Assembly: GCA_027483425.1 (NCBI GenBank)
Contig: JAIXUR010000607.1
Span: 1 to 11,597 of the forward strand
From: Cyanobacteriota bacterium
Lineage (GTDB): Bacteria > Cyanobacteriota > Cyanobacteriia > Phormidesmidales > Phormidesmidaceae
Direction of reading: 5' to 3'
Length of the DNA: 11,597 bases
Shown: positions 1-6,681 of the stretch, in pieces
Numbering within the stretch: position 1 is the stretch's first letter
How the letters are laid out: every line of letters starts with the position of its first letter
The notes under the pieces: generated by a model
The model's database searches: none
What the model was told of the DNA's origin: nothing
Seen by the model: only the letters and a program-made list of their open reading frames with translations
Translations under genes and position numbers: made by a program

Positions 1-4
1 CGTT

Positions 5-823
5 CTAGTACAACGCCTGCATCAGCCGTTTGCGATAGGTGGCGGTCAGCGGATCCTGATCGTTCAGCAGTTTGAAGATCATCAGCATCGCTTTGCGGGC
101 ACCGTCGCTGCGGTAGGCGCGATCGCGCTCAACGATGCCTAAAAATCCCTCCAGGGCCGTAGCAAACTCTCCGGCGATCGCCGCCTGACCCGCTGCCCCA
201 AAGGCTTTGTCCAGATCAGACTCGCCCAGATCGGCCAGGGTCTGGCGCAGGGTGAGCAGACCCCGGAGGCCATCGGCCTGATCGGCAGTGGCGCGATCGC
301 TGGGGTTAATTAAATCCAGGTACTGGCTCGCCAGGGCCCCATCGCCCTGGGTCAGGTACACCTGGGCGGCCTTCAGCAAAATCTGGCCGTTGTCGGGGTA
401 GCGGGTCAACAGGGTGGTGAGGGCGGGCAAAATATCGGCCAGGTCGCCGTTGGCCTGGGCGGTCTCCAAGACCGCCAGGTCTTGCTCCAGGCTAGATTGA
501 AAGCCCAGGTTGACCAGCAGCTCGCGCAGCTGGGGCTCGGGCAGAACCCCCACAAATCCCTCGCTCACCTGACCCTGACTGACGATGCGCACGTCGGGCA
601 CGCCCTCTACCCCAAAGGTCTTGGCCAGCTCTGGGTTTTGATCAATATCGACCTGGGCCAGGGTGAAGTCGTACTCCTGGGCTAGCTGTTCGAGCATGGG
701 CTTGAGCAACTTGCAGGGGCCGCACCAGGTGGCAAAAAAATCCACCAGCACCGGCTGTTCAAAGGAGGGTTGCAGCACCGCCTGCTCAAATTCGGCCTGA
801 TTGACGGTAATAGATTGTCCCAT
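5..823 (-). CDS. Thioredoxin-TPR fusion protein (CnoX/YbbN-like co-chaperone)
   Basis: A 272-residue soluble protein. Residues 1 to about 105 form a thioredoxin fold with an intact active site, W-C-G-P-C-K (C34, C37), and a cis-proline in VEGVPDV (P76). Residues from about 110 to 272 are alpha-helical with degenerate TPR-like repeats, as in the YbbN/CnoX family. Family members bind unfolded proteins and protect them from oxidation. E. coli CnoX lacks the CxxC pair, so this version may also reduce disulfides (inference). There is no signal peptide, so it is probably cytoplasmic. The ATG is preceded by GAGG five bases upstream, which supports this start. The gene lies 7 bases after the RMD1-like gene, whose stop codon partly overlaps that ribosome binding site, so translation is probably coupled. 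The domain call is firm; the chaperone role is inferred from the family. Confidence 0.93.
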   Translation of the reverse strand: MGQSITVNQAEFEQAVLQPSFEQPVLVDFFATWCGPCKLLKPMLEQLAQEYDFTLAQVDIDQNPELAKTFGVEGVPDVRIVSQGQVSEGFVGVLPEPQLRELLVNLGFQSSLEQDLAVLETAQANGDLADILPALTTLLTRYPDNGQILLKAAQVYLTQGDGALASQYLDLINPSDRATADQADGLRGLLTLRQTLADLGESDLDKAFGAAGQAAIAGEFATALEGFLGIVERDRAYRSDGARKAMLMIFKLLNDQDPLTATYRKRLMQALY

Positions 824-830
824 GGATACC

Positions 831-1664
831 TCAGCGGGGGCTTAGAAATACGTCGTACAGCGACAGCAGCACCTCTAACACGATCAGCACCACCACATAC
901 CACTCCAGCCGCAGGCCAGTCTGATGCCGTTGGAGATCGAGCACCGTTTCGGCGGTGCGGCTAACCAGATCGAGCTTGCGCTCTAGGGCCGAGTGCCGCT
1001 CGCGAATTTCGTACTCATCTTCGAGCCGGTGGTAGAGCGGGTCGAGATCCGGATATTCCCACAGCAGCTCGGGTTTGTCGACAATTTCGACCCGACCGAC
1101 AATTTTGTGCTGAATCATCAAGGTTTGACCAATTTGCTTCAGCAATTGTTCGCCTTGGACACTGGTGCGGTGCTGACGTTGGAGCTCGACGGCGTAGGGC
1201 TCAATGCGATCAAACACAGCAGCGGCACCAATCTCGTAGCAGGCCAGCACCACACTCTTGGCCATCACATCGGCCACGATCCGCAGCCGCAGCCCATCCA
1301 AAGCCGACAAAAAAATCAGCCCATCCTGCACCTTGCCGCTGCTGTTGGGGGCCAGCCGAATGGTAGCGGCTTCCGTCTCAGGTTGCTCGAAGGGCGCCTG
1401 GATGTGGGGATTGAGGGTGGCAATAAAGGCCTGCTCCGCTGGCTCCGAAAGGCCAAACAGCACCACGGCCCCGTAGCCAAATAGCACCCCCTGTCCCTGG
1501 TCGCCAATGGGTACGATCAGCGGTGCAATGGGGGGCAGGGGATTGTGGCTGGTCTGGGCGATCGCCCCTAGGCCTTGATCGCTGACCACCGACGCTACAT
1601 CAATGCTCTGACCCAAAAAATAGGCGCGAACGGGTACATCAGTGATGGGGGTTGAGGCGGCCAT
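831..1664 (-). CDS. RMD1/DUF155 family protein with C-terminal membrane anchor
   Basis: Recognised as an RMD1/DUF155 (YagE-like) protein from its C-terminal half, which has the family pattern of a PELLWEYPDLDPLYHRLEDEYEIRERH-type stretch split as WEYPDLDPLY and EDEYEIRER, followed by an amphipathic helix and one hydrophobic segment rich in V, L and I near the end (about residues 253-274). Yeast RMD1 homologues are membrane proteins linked to meiosis or mitochondria; the bacterial function is unknown. The longest frame opens at 1691 (286 residues), but the ATG at 1664 (277 residues) has a GGAGG five bases upstream (1670-1674) and is preferred. The protein is probably anchored in a membrane by its C-terminus with the bulk in the cytoplasm. 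It is the first gene of an operon with the thioredoxin-TPR gene, which suggests, but does not prove, a shared stress or membrane-quality role. Confidence 0.88.
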   Translation of the reverse strand: MAASTPITDVPVRAYFLGQSIDVASVVSDQGLGAIAQTSHNPLPPIAPLIVPIGDQGQGVLFGYGAVVLFGLSEPAEQAFIATLNPHIQAPFEQPETEAATIRLAPNSSGKVQDGLIFLSALDGLRLRIVADVMAKSVVLACYEIGAAAVFDRIEPYAVELQRQHRTSVQGEQLLKQIGQTLMIQHKIVGRVEIVDKPELLWEYPDLDPLYHRLEDEYEIRERHSALERKLDLVSRTAETVLDLQRHQTGLRLEWYVVVLIVLEVLLSLYDVFLSPR

Positions 1665-1726
1665 GGTCGCCTCCGGTGGCAGGGTATTCATCGTAAAAAG
1701 ACAGCGTGGTGCAACGTCATGGGCAA

Positions 1727-1732
1727 ATTGTA
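1727..1732 (-). promoter_or_regulatory. Possible -10 element for the RMD1-like/thioredoxin operon
   Basis: On the minus strand this reads TACAAT, five of six matches to the consensus TATAAT. It lies 62 bases upstream of the preferred ATG (1664) and 35 bases upstream of the alternative start (1691). No convincing -35 hexamer is seen at a 16-18 base spacing, so this is only a candidate. Confidence 0.3.
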
Positions 1733-2009
1733 GAATTGGCCAACAGCGGCCTCAGAACTGGGGGCTCGATCGCTCCCTAGGAATAGCTCCTGGGTATTGA
1801 GACTCACTGGGCATTAAGAACTTCTGCGGAATACCATAGAGTGAGGCAACGTTCCGTAGGTTCCATCCTAGGTTATGTTAGAAAATTGGCATGTATTCCA
1901 TGGGTAATGAATAGGGTAGCGCCCCAGCTGACTCCGCCAAGGGTCAACCTAGGATTTGCCGATAGCCCTGCCCTGGGCGGTGCGGGTAATGTTGAGTAGG
2001 GCCGTAGCC

Positions 2010-2582
2010 ATGAATCGTGTGGTGTTCATTCTCGGGGTTTTAGAAGATGAAGACGTGGACTGGCTAATTGATGCGGGCCAACGTCAAGAACTTCAGCCGG
2101 GAGACGTGTTGATTCGCGAAGGAGACCCCTGCGATGCCCTGTTTCTCATTTTAGACGGCAGCCTAGCGGTTTCGGTGGCGGCGTTAGCCCAGCCCATTGC
2201 CCTCCTGGCTCGGGGCGAAGTGGTGGGAGAAATGTCCTTTGTCGATAGTCAGCCACCCTCCGCTACGGTGGTAGCGTTGGAACCCAGTATCGTGTTGTCT
2301 ATTTCCTGCCAGCCGCTGCGCCACAAACTCCAGCAGGATATTTGGTTTGCCTCTCGGTTTTACCGTGCCCTATCCATTTTGCTCTCTAGCCGCTTACGGA
2401 GCACGGTCAAGCACCTGCAAGGAGAGCACTGGCGACCGGTGGCCGGTCTCGATGAGGCCGAGCGCGATGAAATGAGCGAGATGCTTTCCATGGGCGGTAT
2501 TCGCTTCGACTGGATGCTGAAGCGTCTACGGGATGTCAACTCTAGCCCCTGGGTCGATCTCGATGTGGACTCCGCTGATTAG
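2010..2582 (+). CDS. Stand-alone cyclic-nucleotide-binding-fold protein
   Basis: A 190-residue protein from the ATG at 2010. The frame stays open back to a TTG at 1956, with another ATG at 1989; I prefer 2010 because MNRVVFILGVL resembles the usual N-terminus of cyanobacterial relatives. No start has a strong Shine-Dalgarno sequence. Residues about 10-125 form a CAP-type cyclic-nucleotide-binding beta-roll (PGDVLIREGD, then the cassette GEVVGEMSFVDSQPPSATV at about 70-87), followed by the long helix QQDIWFASRFYRAL. There is no DNA-binding helix-turn-helix and no enzyme domain. In the phosphate-binding cassette the glutamate is kept (E74) but the arginine that holds the cyclic phosphate is replaced by proline-serine (PPSAT instead of PRAAT). 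It may therefore not bind cAMP or cGMP in the usual way. The C-terminal 60 residues are charged and acidic. Role unknown. Confidence 0.85.
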   Translation: MNRVVFILGVLEDEDVDWLIDAGQRQELQPGDVLIREGDPCDALFLILDGSLAVSVAALAQPIALLARGEVVGEMSFVDSQPPSATVVALEPSIVLSISCQPLRHKLQQDIWFASRFYRALSILLSSRLRSTVKHLQGEHWRPVAGLDEAERDEMSEMLSMGGIRFDWMLKRLRDVNSSPWVDLDVDSAD

Positions 2583-2955
2583 CCTCTGTTGATTGGTAAG
2601 GAGGAGCTGACCCCAATGCTTTGGCGATGCGGGCTAACCGATCGGTCACCCACGAGGGATTCTGCTACCATTCAGGCAATGGTTACTGGGGTAAACTAAA
2701 GAGCGACCCTTGGCGGAGCTGCTAGGGCCATGTCCATCCTGGCCTGGGTAGGTTAGCTTAACGCTAGCTCCCTAAGGGCGATGGTCACCGGCCCAATCTC
2801 TCCCCCAATCTCTCCCAGGGAGAAGCCATTAGATCGGCCTCAAAGGGTGTTCTCGGCGGTGGGACGGGTAACCTGCGATATGTGCATCGCTTGCTGACCG
2901 AGTCTGTGTTCCCTGTTGAATCGATTTTGGGTTTTGTTTTTGCCACTGTCAGAGC
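2583..2955. other. Long intergenic region between the CNB-fold and FHA genes
   Basis: This 373-base gap holds a possible 27-codon ORF (2616-2699), a small hairpin (ACCATT at 2667-2672 with AATGGT at 2678-2683), and a tandem duplication of the 12-mer CCCAATCTCTCC (2792-2815). The promoter of the FHA gene should lie here, but I cannot pick a convincing -35/-10 pair. Confidence 0.5.
2616..2699 (+). CDS. Possible 27-residue small protein or leader peptide
   Basis: An ATG at 2616 opens a 27-codon frame ending in TAA. A full AAGGAGG (2598-2604) lies 11 bases upstream, stronger than the ribosome binding site of either neighbouring plus-strand gene. The peptide (MLWRCGLTDR... ending MVTGVN) has no hydrophobic segment and no motif I recognise. 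It starts 33 bases after the CNB-fold gene and could be cotranslated with it. The Shine-Dalgarno match may be chance, so confidence is low. Confidence 0.25.
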   Translation: MLWRCGLTDRSPTRDSATIQAMVTGVN

Positions 2956-3408
2956 ATGCCAATCCATACCAAACTCAGTAATATTCTCATTGTTGAAGAC
3001 AGCAAAGGCCGCCGAGAGATTGTCTTGGATGGGTCGGTGTATTCCATTGGGCGCGATCCCAAGTGCGATATTCGGTTATCGTCTCAGTTTGTATCGCGGC
3101 ACCACGCCACGCTGGTGCAGCTACCCAAGGACGATGATTCGTTTTATTACCGCATCGTAGACGGCAATTTGAAGGGTAAGCCCAGCGCCAACGGCATGCT
3201 GATCAACGGGCGCAAGCTCCAGGCCCATGATCTGAAAAACGAAGATGAAATTGTGTTTGGCCCCCAGGCCCGCGCTATCTACTACCAGCTCAAGCGCGAT
3301 AGCCAGTCAACCCTGCCCCCCGATGAGTTTGATATCACCCTGATCAGCCCCAATATGGTGGAAGAAGGTGAAGAAATGGACGAAGACCTAGACGACACCG
3401 ATTTTTAG
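2956..3408 (+). CDS. Small FHA-domain protein with acidic tail
   Basis: A 150-residue protein that is almost entirely one forkhead-associated domain. The phosphothreonine-binding signature is complete: G-R at 32-33 (SIGRDPKCDI), the S-x-x-H motif at 47-50 (SRHH), and N-G at 79-80 (ANGMLINGRK). FHA domains dock phosphothreonine peptides, usually made by Ser/Thr kinases of the PknB/Spk type. The last 20 residues are strongly acidic (EEGEEMDEDLDDTDF) and disordered-looking. No kinase, phosphatase or secretion gene lies beside it, so its partner is unknown. The start is an ATG without a clear Shine-Dalgarno sequence; the N-terminus leads directly into the first beta strand, as expected. Probably a cytoplasmic adaptor. 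Confidence 0.93.
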   Translation: MPIHTKLSNILIVEDSKGRREIVLDGSVYSIGRDPKCDIRLSSQFVSRHHATLVQLPKDDDSFYYRIVDGNLKGKPSANGMLINGRKLQAHDLKNEDEIVFGPQARAIYYQLKRDSQSTLPPDEFDITLISPNMVEEGEEMDEDLDDTDF

Positions 3409-3432
3409 CCAACCGCAGGATGCTTTGGCTAA
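3405..3432 (+). terminator. Stem-loop at the FHA gene stop codon
   Basis: TTAGCCAA (3405-3412) and TTGGCTAA (3425-3432) form a perfect 8-bp stem with a 12-base loop. The stop codon TAG is inside the left arm. There is no U-tract after it, so it is not a textbook intrinsic terminator, but such U-less hairpins are common at cyanobacterial gene ends. Confidence 0.35.
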
Positions 3433-3444
3433 ACCAGCAGCTTC

Positions 3445-3464
3445 TTCGAGGCCTATCCCTCGAA
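3445..3464 (+). terminator. Second stem-loop downstream of the FHA gene
   Basis: TTCGAGG (3445-3451) and CCTCGAA (3458-3464) form a perfect 7-bp stem with a 6-base loop, 12 bases after the first hairpin. No U-tract follows. It is likely part of the same transcript-end structure between convergent genes. Confidence 0.35.
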
Positions 3465-3501
3465 ACCGGCAAGTTGACCGCTCACCGGGATGGGGAGGGG
3501 T

Positions 3502-3532
3502 GGGTCAATCTGAGCGCAGGATAGATTGATCC
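3502..3532. terminator. Third stem-loop, between convergent genes
   Basis: GGGTCAATCT (3502-3511) can pair with AGATTGATCC (3523-3532) over 10 positions, nine Watson-Crick and one G-U wobble, with an 11-base loop. It lies between the FHA gene and the 105-residue minus-strand gene, so it could end transcription from either side. There is no U-tract on either strand. Confidence 0.35.
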
Positions 3533-3643
3533 GGATTCAGAGACTCAATGTTTGTCGCTGCTTTAACCCCATCATCCATCTGGGAATCGGTTCCAGGAGG
3601 GGATGGGCTAGTTTTTGTACTCTGGAGTTATCCTGGACTGCTC

Positions 3644-3961
3644 TTAAACCAGAGCTACAATGGCCCGATTAACCGCGCTAAAGACCTGCTCACAGTGGTT
3701 ATTGCGGCTGAGGGGAAGTTCTTCATTTTTGACCACCAGATTAACGCAGCCCGCCTCAGTCGCTACGGTCGGCGGGTTGATAAGCACTTCAATGGTGGTG
3801 AGCTGGGCCAATGACACTTGACCTGGCTTTTCCTTGGCGACTAAATAATCGCCGTTTTCGTAGACCATGCTAAGCCCGCAAGACTGTAGCGAGCTGATGA
3901 TGGCATCTCGCAGCCGAGCCGTCGCCGCAGGCACAGGAAGTGAATTGGTATACCGGGCCAT
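3644..3961 (-). CDS. Conserved-looking hypothetical protein, 105 residues
   Basis: The open frame runs back to 4045, but the ATG at 3961 has AAGGA nine bases upstream and starts MARYTNSLPV, which fits the pattern of a family of small cyanobacterial proteins I recall only as hypothetical. The product is soluble, with an alternating alpha/beta pattern (LRDAIISSLQSCGLSMVYE, then DYLVAKEKPG, then TTIEVLINPP, then CVNLVVKNEELPL). The segment VVKNEELPLSRNNHCEQVF is the most motif-like part, with a conserved-looking N-E-E-L-P-L and N-N-H-C. No transmembrane segment or signal peptide. It is divergent from tmk and convergent with the FHA gene. I assign no function. A competing plus-strand frame over the same bases looks like a shadow. 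Confidence 0.75.
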   Translation of the reverse strand: MARYTNSLPVPAATARLRDAIISSLQSCGLSMVYENGDYLVAKEKPGQVSLAQLTTIEVLINPPTVATEAGCVNLVVKNEELPLSRNNHCEQVFSAVNRAIVALV

Positions 3962-3989
3962 ACATAGGTATCCTTCGCTGGAGCCGTTG

Positions 3990-3995
3990 AATATA
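3990..3995 (-). promoter_or_regulatory. Possible -10 element for the 105-residue protein gene
   Basis: On the minus strand this reads TATATT inside an AT-rich island (GTTATATATTC) that stands out from the GC-rich surroundings, 28 bases upstream of the preferred ATG. No good -35 hexamer is seen at standard spacing. Confidence 0.3.
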
Positions 3996-4202
3996 TAACC
4001 AGTTATTAAAGGACTAGGTGACAATAGCGGCAGTTGACACATCAATGAGCGTCGACCATGGGCAAGGGGCCACAGGTTTGTATCTTAATGTATACCATAG
4101 CTTTTTTGAAGGTGGTTGTGGGCAGGGTCCTGGCCAGCGAACCAGGGTCGTCGGGCCGGTAGCGGGCGTGAGCCCTGGCTGTAAGCTGAGGAGGCACTGT
4201 AA

Positions 4203-4898
4203 GTGATGATGGCTATGCCGGGTAAGCTGCTGGTGTTTGAAGGATGTGAGGGGTGCGGCAAGTCGACCCAGATCGGGCTGTTGCACGCCGCCCTAGGGCG
4301 GAACGAGCGCTTCCAGCAGCTTCAACACCAGGGGGTGGTGCCTAACCTAATCACCACCCGTGAACCGGGGGGGACGGGGTTGGGGTTAGAGGTACGTCGG
4401 CTGCTGCTCGATCACTCCAGCGAGGCCCCCATGGCCAGTCGGGCCGAATTGTTGCTCTACGCGGCCGATCGCGCCCAGCATGTCGAGGAGGTGATTAAGC
4501 CCGCTCTGGAAGCAGGGGGTTGGGTGCTGTGCGATCGCTTCATCGATTCCACCGTGGCCTACCAGGGCTACGGACGCGGCCTCGAGCTGGGCCTTATTGA
4601 TCAGCTCAACCAGGTGGCAACCGGGGGGCTGGTGCCCGATCTCACCCTATGGCTCCAGATCGAGGCGGCCACGGGGCTGGCCCGCACTCGCCAGCGGGGA
4701 GTCGCCGATCGCATGGAACAGGCCGATCTGGCCTTTCACCAGCGGGTACAACGGGGCTTTGAAGCCCTGGCTGAGCAGCACCGCGATCGCATTGTGGCGA
4801 TCGACGGGTTGGCCCCCCTAGAGGCGGTAGCCGCCGAGATTAATGTCGTTGTCGATAGGTACATACAGCAGTGGTACGCCCCCAGTTTGATGATCTAG
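4203..4898 (+). CDS. tmk: Thymidylate kinase
   Basis: Phosphorylates dTMP to dTDP with ATP, an essential step of dTTP supply, in the cytoplasm. The 231-residue product has the kinase P-loop GCEGCGKST (14-22), the dTMP-binding T-R-E-P-G-G (52-57), the D-R-F motif (111-113) used in phosphoryl transfer, and the LID-region arginines around R-T-R-Q-R and A-D-R-M-E (about 161-172). The GTG at 4203 has GAGGAGG (4188-4194) eight bases upstream; in-frame ATGs at 4206 and 4209 sit 11 and 14 bases from it and are also possible. The length is slightly above the family norm, from a short insertion around residues 31-47. The end overlaps holB by 28 bases, so the two are surely cotranscribed. Confidence 0.97.
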   Translation: MMMAMPGKLLVFEGCEGCGKSTQIGLLHAALGRNERFQQLQHQGVVPNLITTREPGGTGLGLEVRRLLLDHSSEAPMASRAELLLYAADRAQHVEEVIKPALEAGGWVLCDRFIDSTVAYQGYGRGLELGLIDQLNQVATGGLVPDLTLWLQIEAATGLARTRQRGVADRMEQADLAFHQRVQRGFEALAEQHRDRIVAIDGLAPLEAVAAEINVVVDRYIQQWYAPSLMI

Positions 4899-5839
4899 TG
4901 GGTCAGGCCACCGCCGTTGCCCTACTCTGCCGCGCGATCGATCAGCAGCGGGTGGCCCCGGCCTACCTGTTGGCGGGCCCCCATGGGGTGGGTCGGCGGT
5001 TAGGGGCGGAGCGGTTTACCGAGATTCTGTTGGCTCACGATGGGGCTGACTCGCCCCCGGCCCTGCGGCGGCGGATTGTCCAGCGTAACCACCCCGACCT
5101 GCTGTGGGTGGAGCCCACCTACCTGCACCAGGGCAAGCTGATTGGGGCCGCCCAGGCGGCCGAGGAGGGGCTGGCCCGCAAGAGCCCGCCCCAAACCCGC
5201 CTCGAGCAGGTGCGACAGATTGCCCAGTTTCTCAGCCGCCCGCCCCTGGAGGCGTCCCGCGCCATGGTGGTGATCGAGGCCGCCGAAACCATGGCGGAGG
5301 GTGCCGCCAATGGCCTGCTTAAAACCCTGGAAGAACCGGGCCATGCCACCATTCTTCTGATCGCCCCTGGCCCCCAGGCGCTGTTGCCGACCCTGGTGTC
5401 GCGGTGCCAGACGATTCCCTTTCAGCGGCTCAACGCGACGGATCTGGCCACGGTGCTGCACCGGGTAGATCATCCCGAGGTGCTCCAGCAGCCGCAGCTA
5501 TTGGCCATGGCCCAGGGCAGTCCGGGAGCGGCGATCGCCGCCTACCAGCAGCTGCAAACGATTCCCCCAGAGCTGCTCAGTGCCCTGCACCAGCCCCCCC
5601 ACAGCCTGCGCGAAGCCCTGGAGCAGGGCCGCCAGGTAGCTAAAGCCCTAGACACCGAATCGCAGCTGTGGCTGCTGGACTATTTGCTGAATTGGTACTG
5701 GCAGAGCGATCCGATCCGCAGCGCCCAATGGCTGCCCGGCCTGGAAGCTGCCAAGGGCTATCTCCGTCGCTTTGTGCAGCCCCGCCTGGTATGGGAGGTA
5801 ATGATGATGGGATTATGGGAAGCGCAGAAACATTCCTAG
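4871..5839 (+). CDS. holB: DNA polymerase III subunit delta-prime
   Basis: A clamp-loader subunit of 322 residues that works with DnaX (tau/gamma) and delta to place the beta clamp on DNA. The AAA+ region is clear: FDDLVGQATAVALL at the N-terminus, the P-loop position GPHGVGRR (36-43), NGLLKTLEEPG (147-157) and the S-R-C motif (177-179) followed by QTIPF, typical of delta-prime and DnaX. The P-loop lysine is arginine (GVGR), in line with delta-prime not hydrolysing ATP. Only two cysteines are present (20 and 179), so the four-cysteine zinc module of E. coli delta-prime is absent. The start is a GTG inside the end of tmk; the reading matches the expected N-terminus. It lies 8 bases upstream of the HAD gene. 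Confidence 0.95.
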   Translation: MVRPQFDDLVGQATAVALLCRAIDQQRVAPAYLLAGPHGVGRRLGAERFTEILLAHDGADSPPALRRRIVQRNHPDLLWVEPTYLHQGKLIGAAQAAEEGLARKSPPQTRLEQVRQIAQFLSRPPLEASRAMVVIEAAETMAEGAANGLLKTLEEPGHATILLIAPGPQALLPTLVSRCQTIPFQRLNATDLATVLHRVDHPEVLQQPQLLAMAQGSPGAAIAAYQQLQTIPPELLSALHQPPHSLREALEQGRQVAKALDTESQLWLLDYLLNWYWQSDPIRSAQWLPGLEAAKGYLRRFVQPRLVWEVMMMGLWEAQKHS

Positions 5840-5847
5840 GCTCACCC

Positions 5848-6681
5848 ATGACGGCCGATATTCGCTTACTCGTGCTCGATATCGACGGCACTCTAGCCGG
5901 AGAGTCTAATCAGATCAACGCACCCGTGCTGGAGGCGATTGGCCAAGTCCAGCAGCGGGGGGTGGCGGTGGCGATCGCCACCGGACGCATGTACCAGTCG
6001 GCCCTACGGTTTCACCAAGCCGTGGGCTCCACCCTGCCGCTGATGGCCTACCAGGGCGCGTTCATTAAAGACCCCCATACCGACACCCTGCACCGCCACA
6101 CACCCCTGCCCCGGCGGTTGGCCCTGGAAATCTTGGCCTATCTGGCACCCATGGAGGCTCGCAACGACCTGTCGATTCACCTGTACATCGACGACCAGCT
6201 CCATGTGCGGGCGGTGATTGACGATACCAAGGCCTACGCCGAGCGATCGGGCATTGAGCCCATCGCAGCGGGAGATTTGGCGACGTTGCTGGTGGACGAC
6301 CCTACCCTAGAAACCACCAAGCTGCTGACCCTCAGCGATCAGACCGACCTATTGAGCGACATCTTGAGCCACCTGGGCCAGCGCTACCCCCTGGACGACC
6401 TCTACCTGACGCGATCGGTGGAGTACTTTGTGGAGGCCACCCATCCCCAGGCGAATAAGGGAGAGGCGGTGCGGTTTGTGGCTGAAGACCTGCTGGGCTT
6501 GAAGCCCGACCAGGTCATGACCATTGGCGACAACTACAACGACCTGGAAATGCTGCGCTATGCGGGCCTTGGGGTGGCCATGGGCGATGCCCCCGACCCG
6601 GTTAAGCGGGGGGCTGACTGGGTGGCACCGGGGGTTGAGGCCGATGGGGTGGCGGTGGCCCTGCGGGAGTTTTTGCTGTAG
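5848..6681 (+). CDS. Cof-type HAD-IIB family phosphatase
   Basis: A 277-residue soluble haloacid-dehalogenase-superfamily hydrolase. All four catalytic motifs are present: D11-x-D13-G-T at the N-terminus, the threonine of ATGR (T45), the lysine of NKGEA (K204) and G-D-N-Y-N-D (D228, D232). The region between motifs II and III is large enough for a type IIB cap, as in Cof/YidA-like sugar-phosphate and nucleotide phosphatases; the substrate cannot be read from sequence. The frame is open well upstream, but the ATG at 5848 places DIDGTL at the usual distance from the start. An in-frame ATG at 5815 would overlap holB. The gap to holB is 8 bases, so it probably shares the tmk-holB transcript. Its 3' end overlaps the opposite-strand deacetylase by 80 bases. 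Confidence 0.94.
   Translation: MTADIRLLVLDIDGTLAGESNQINAPVLEAIGQVQQRGVAVAIATGRMYQSALRFHQAVGSTLPLMAYQGAFIKDPHTDTLHRHTPLPRRLALEILAYLAPMEARNDLSIHLYIDDQLHVRAVIDDTKAYAERSGIEPIAAGDLATLLVDDPTLETTKLLTLSDQTDLLSDILSHLGQRYPLDDLYLTRSVEYFVEATHPQANKGEAVRFVAEDLLGLKPDQVMTIGDNYNDLEMLRYAGLGVAMGDAPDPVKRGADWVAPGVEADGVAVALREFLL

Noticed and set aside
993..1484. A 163-codon plus-strand frame
   Set aside because: It lies fully antisense to the RMD1-like gene, which has clear family features.
3548..3814. An 88-codon plus-strand frame
   Set aside because: It overlaps the better supported minus-strand gene at 3644-3961, has no ribosome binding site that fits and gives no recognisable protein.
4034..4039. TTGACA as a -35 box for tmk
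   Set aside because: The hexamer is perfect, but the bases 16-18 downstream (around CATGGG) are not a -10 box, so a promoter here is not supported.
5000..5473. A 157-codon minus-strand frame
   Set aside because: It is antisense to holB, which has clear motifs; no independent start signal.
5668..5847. N-terminal extension of the HAD frame
   Set aside because: It is the out-of-frame reading of the holB 3' end; the HAD motif sits at the normal distance from the ATG at 5848.
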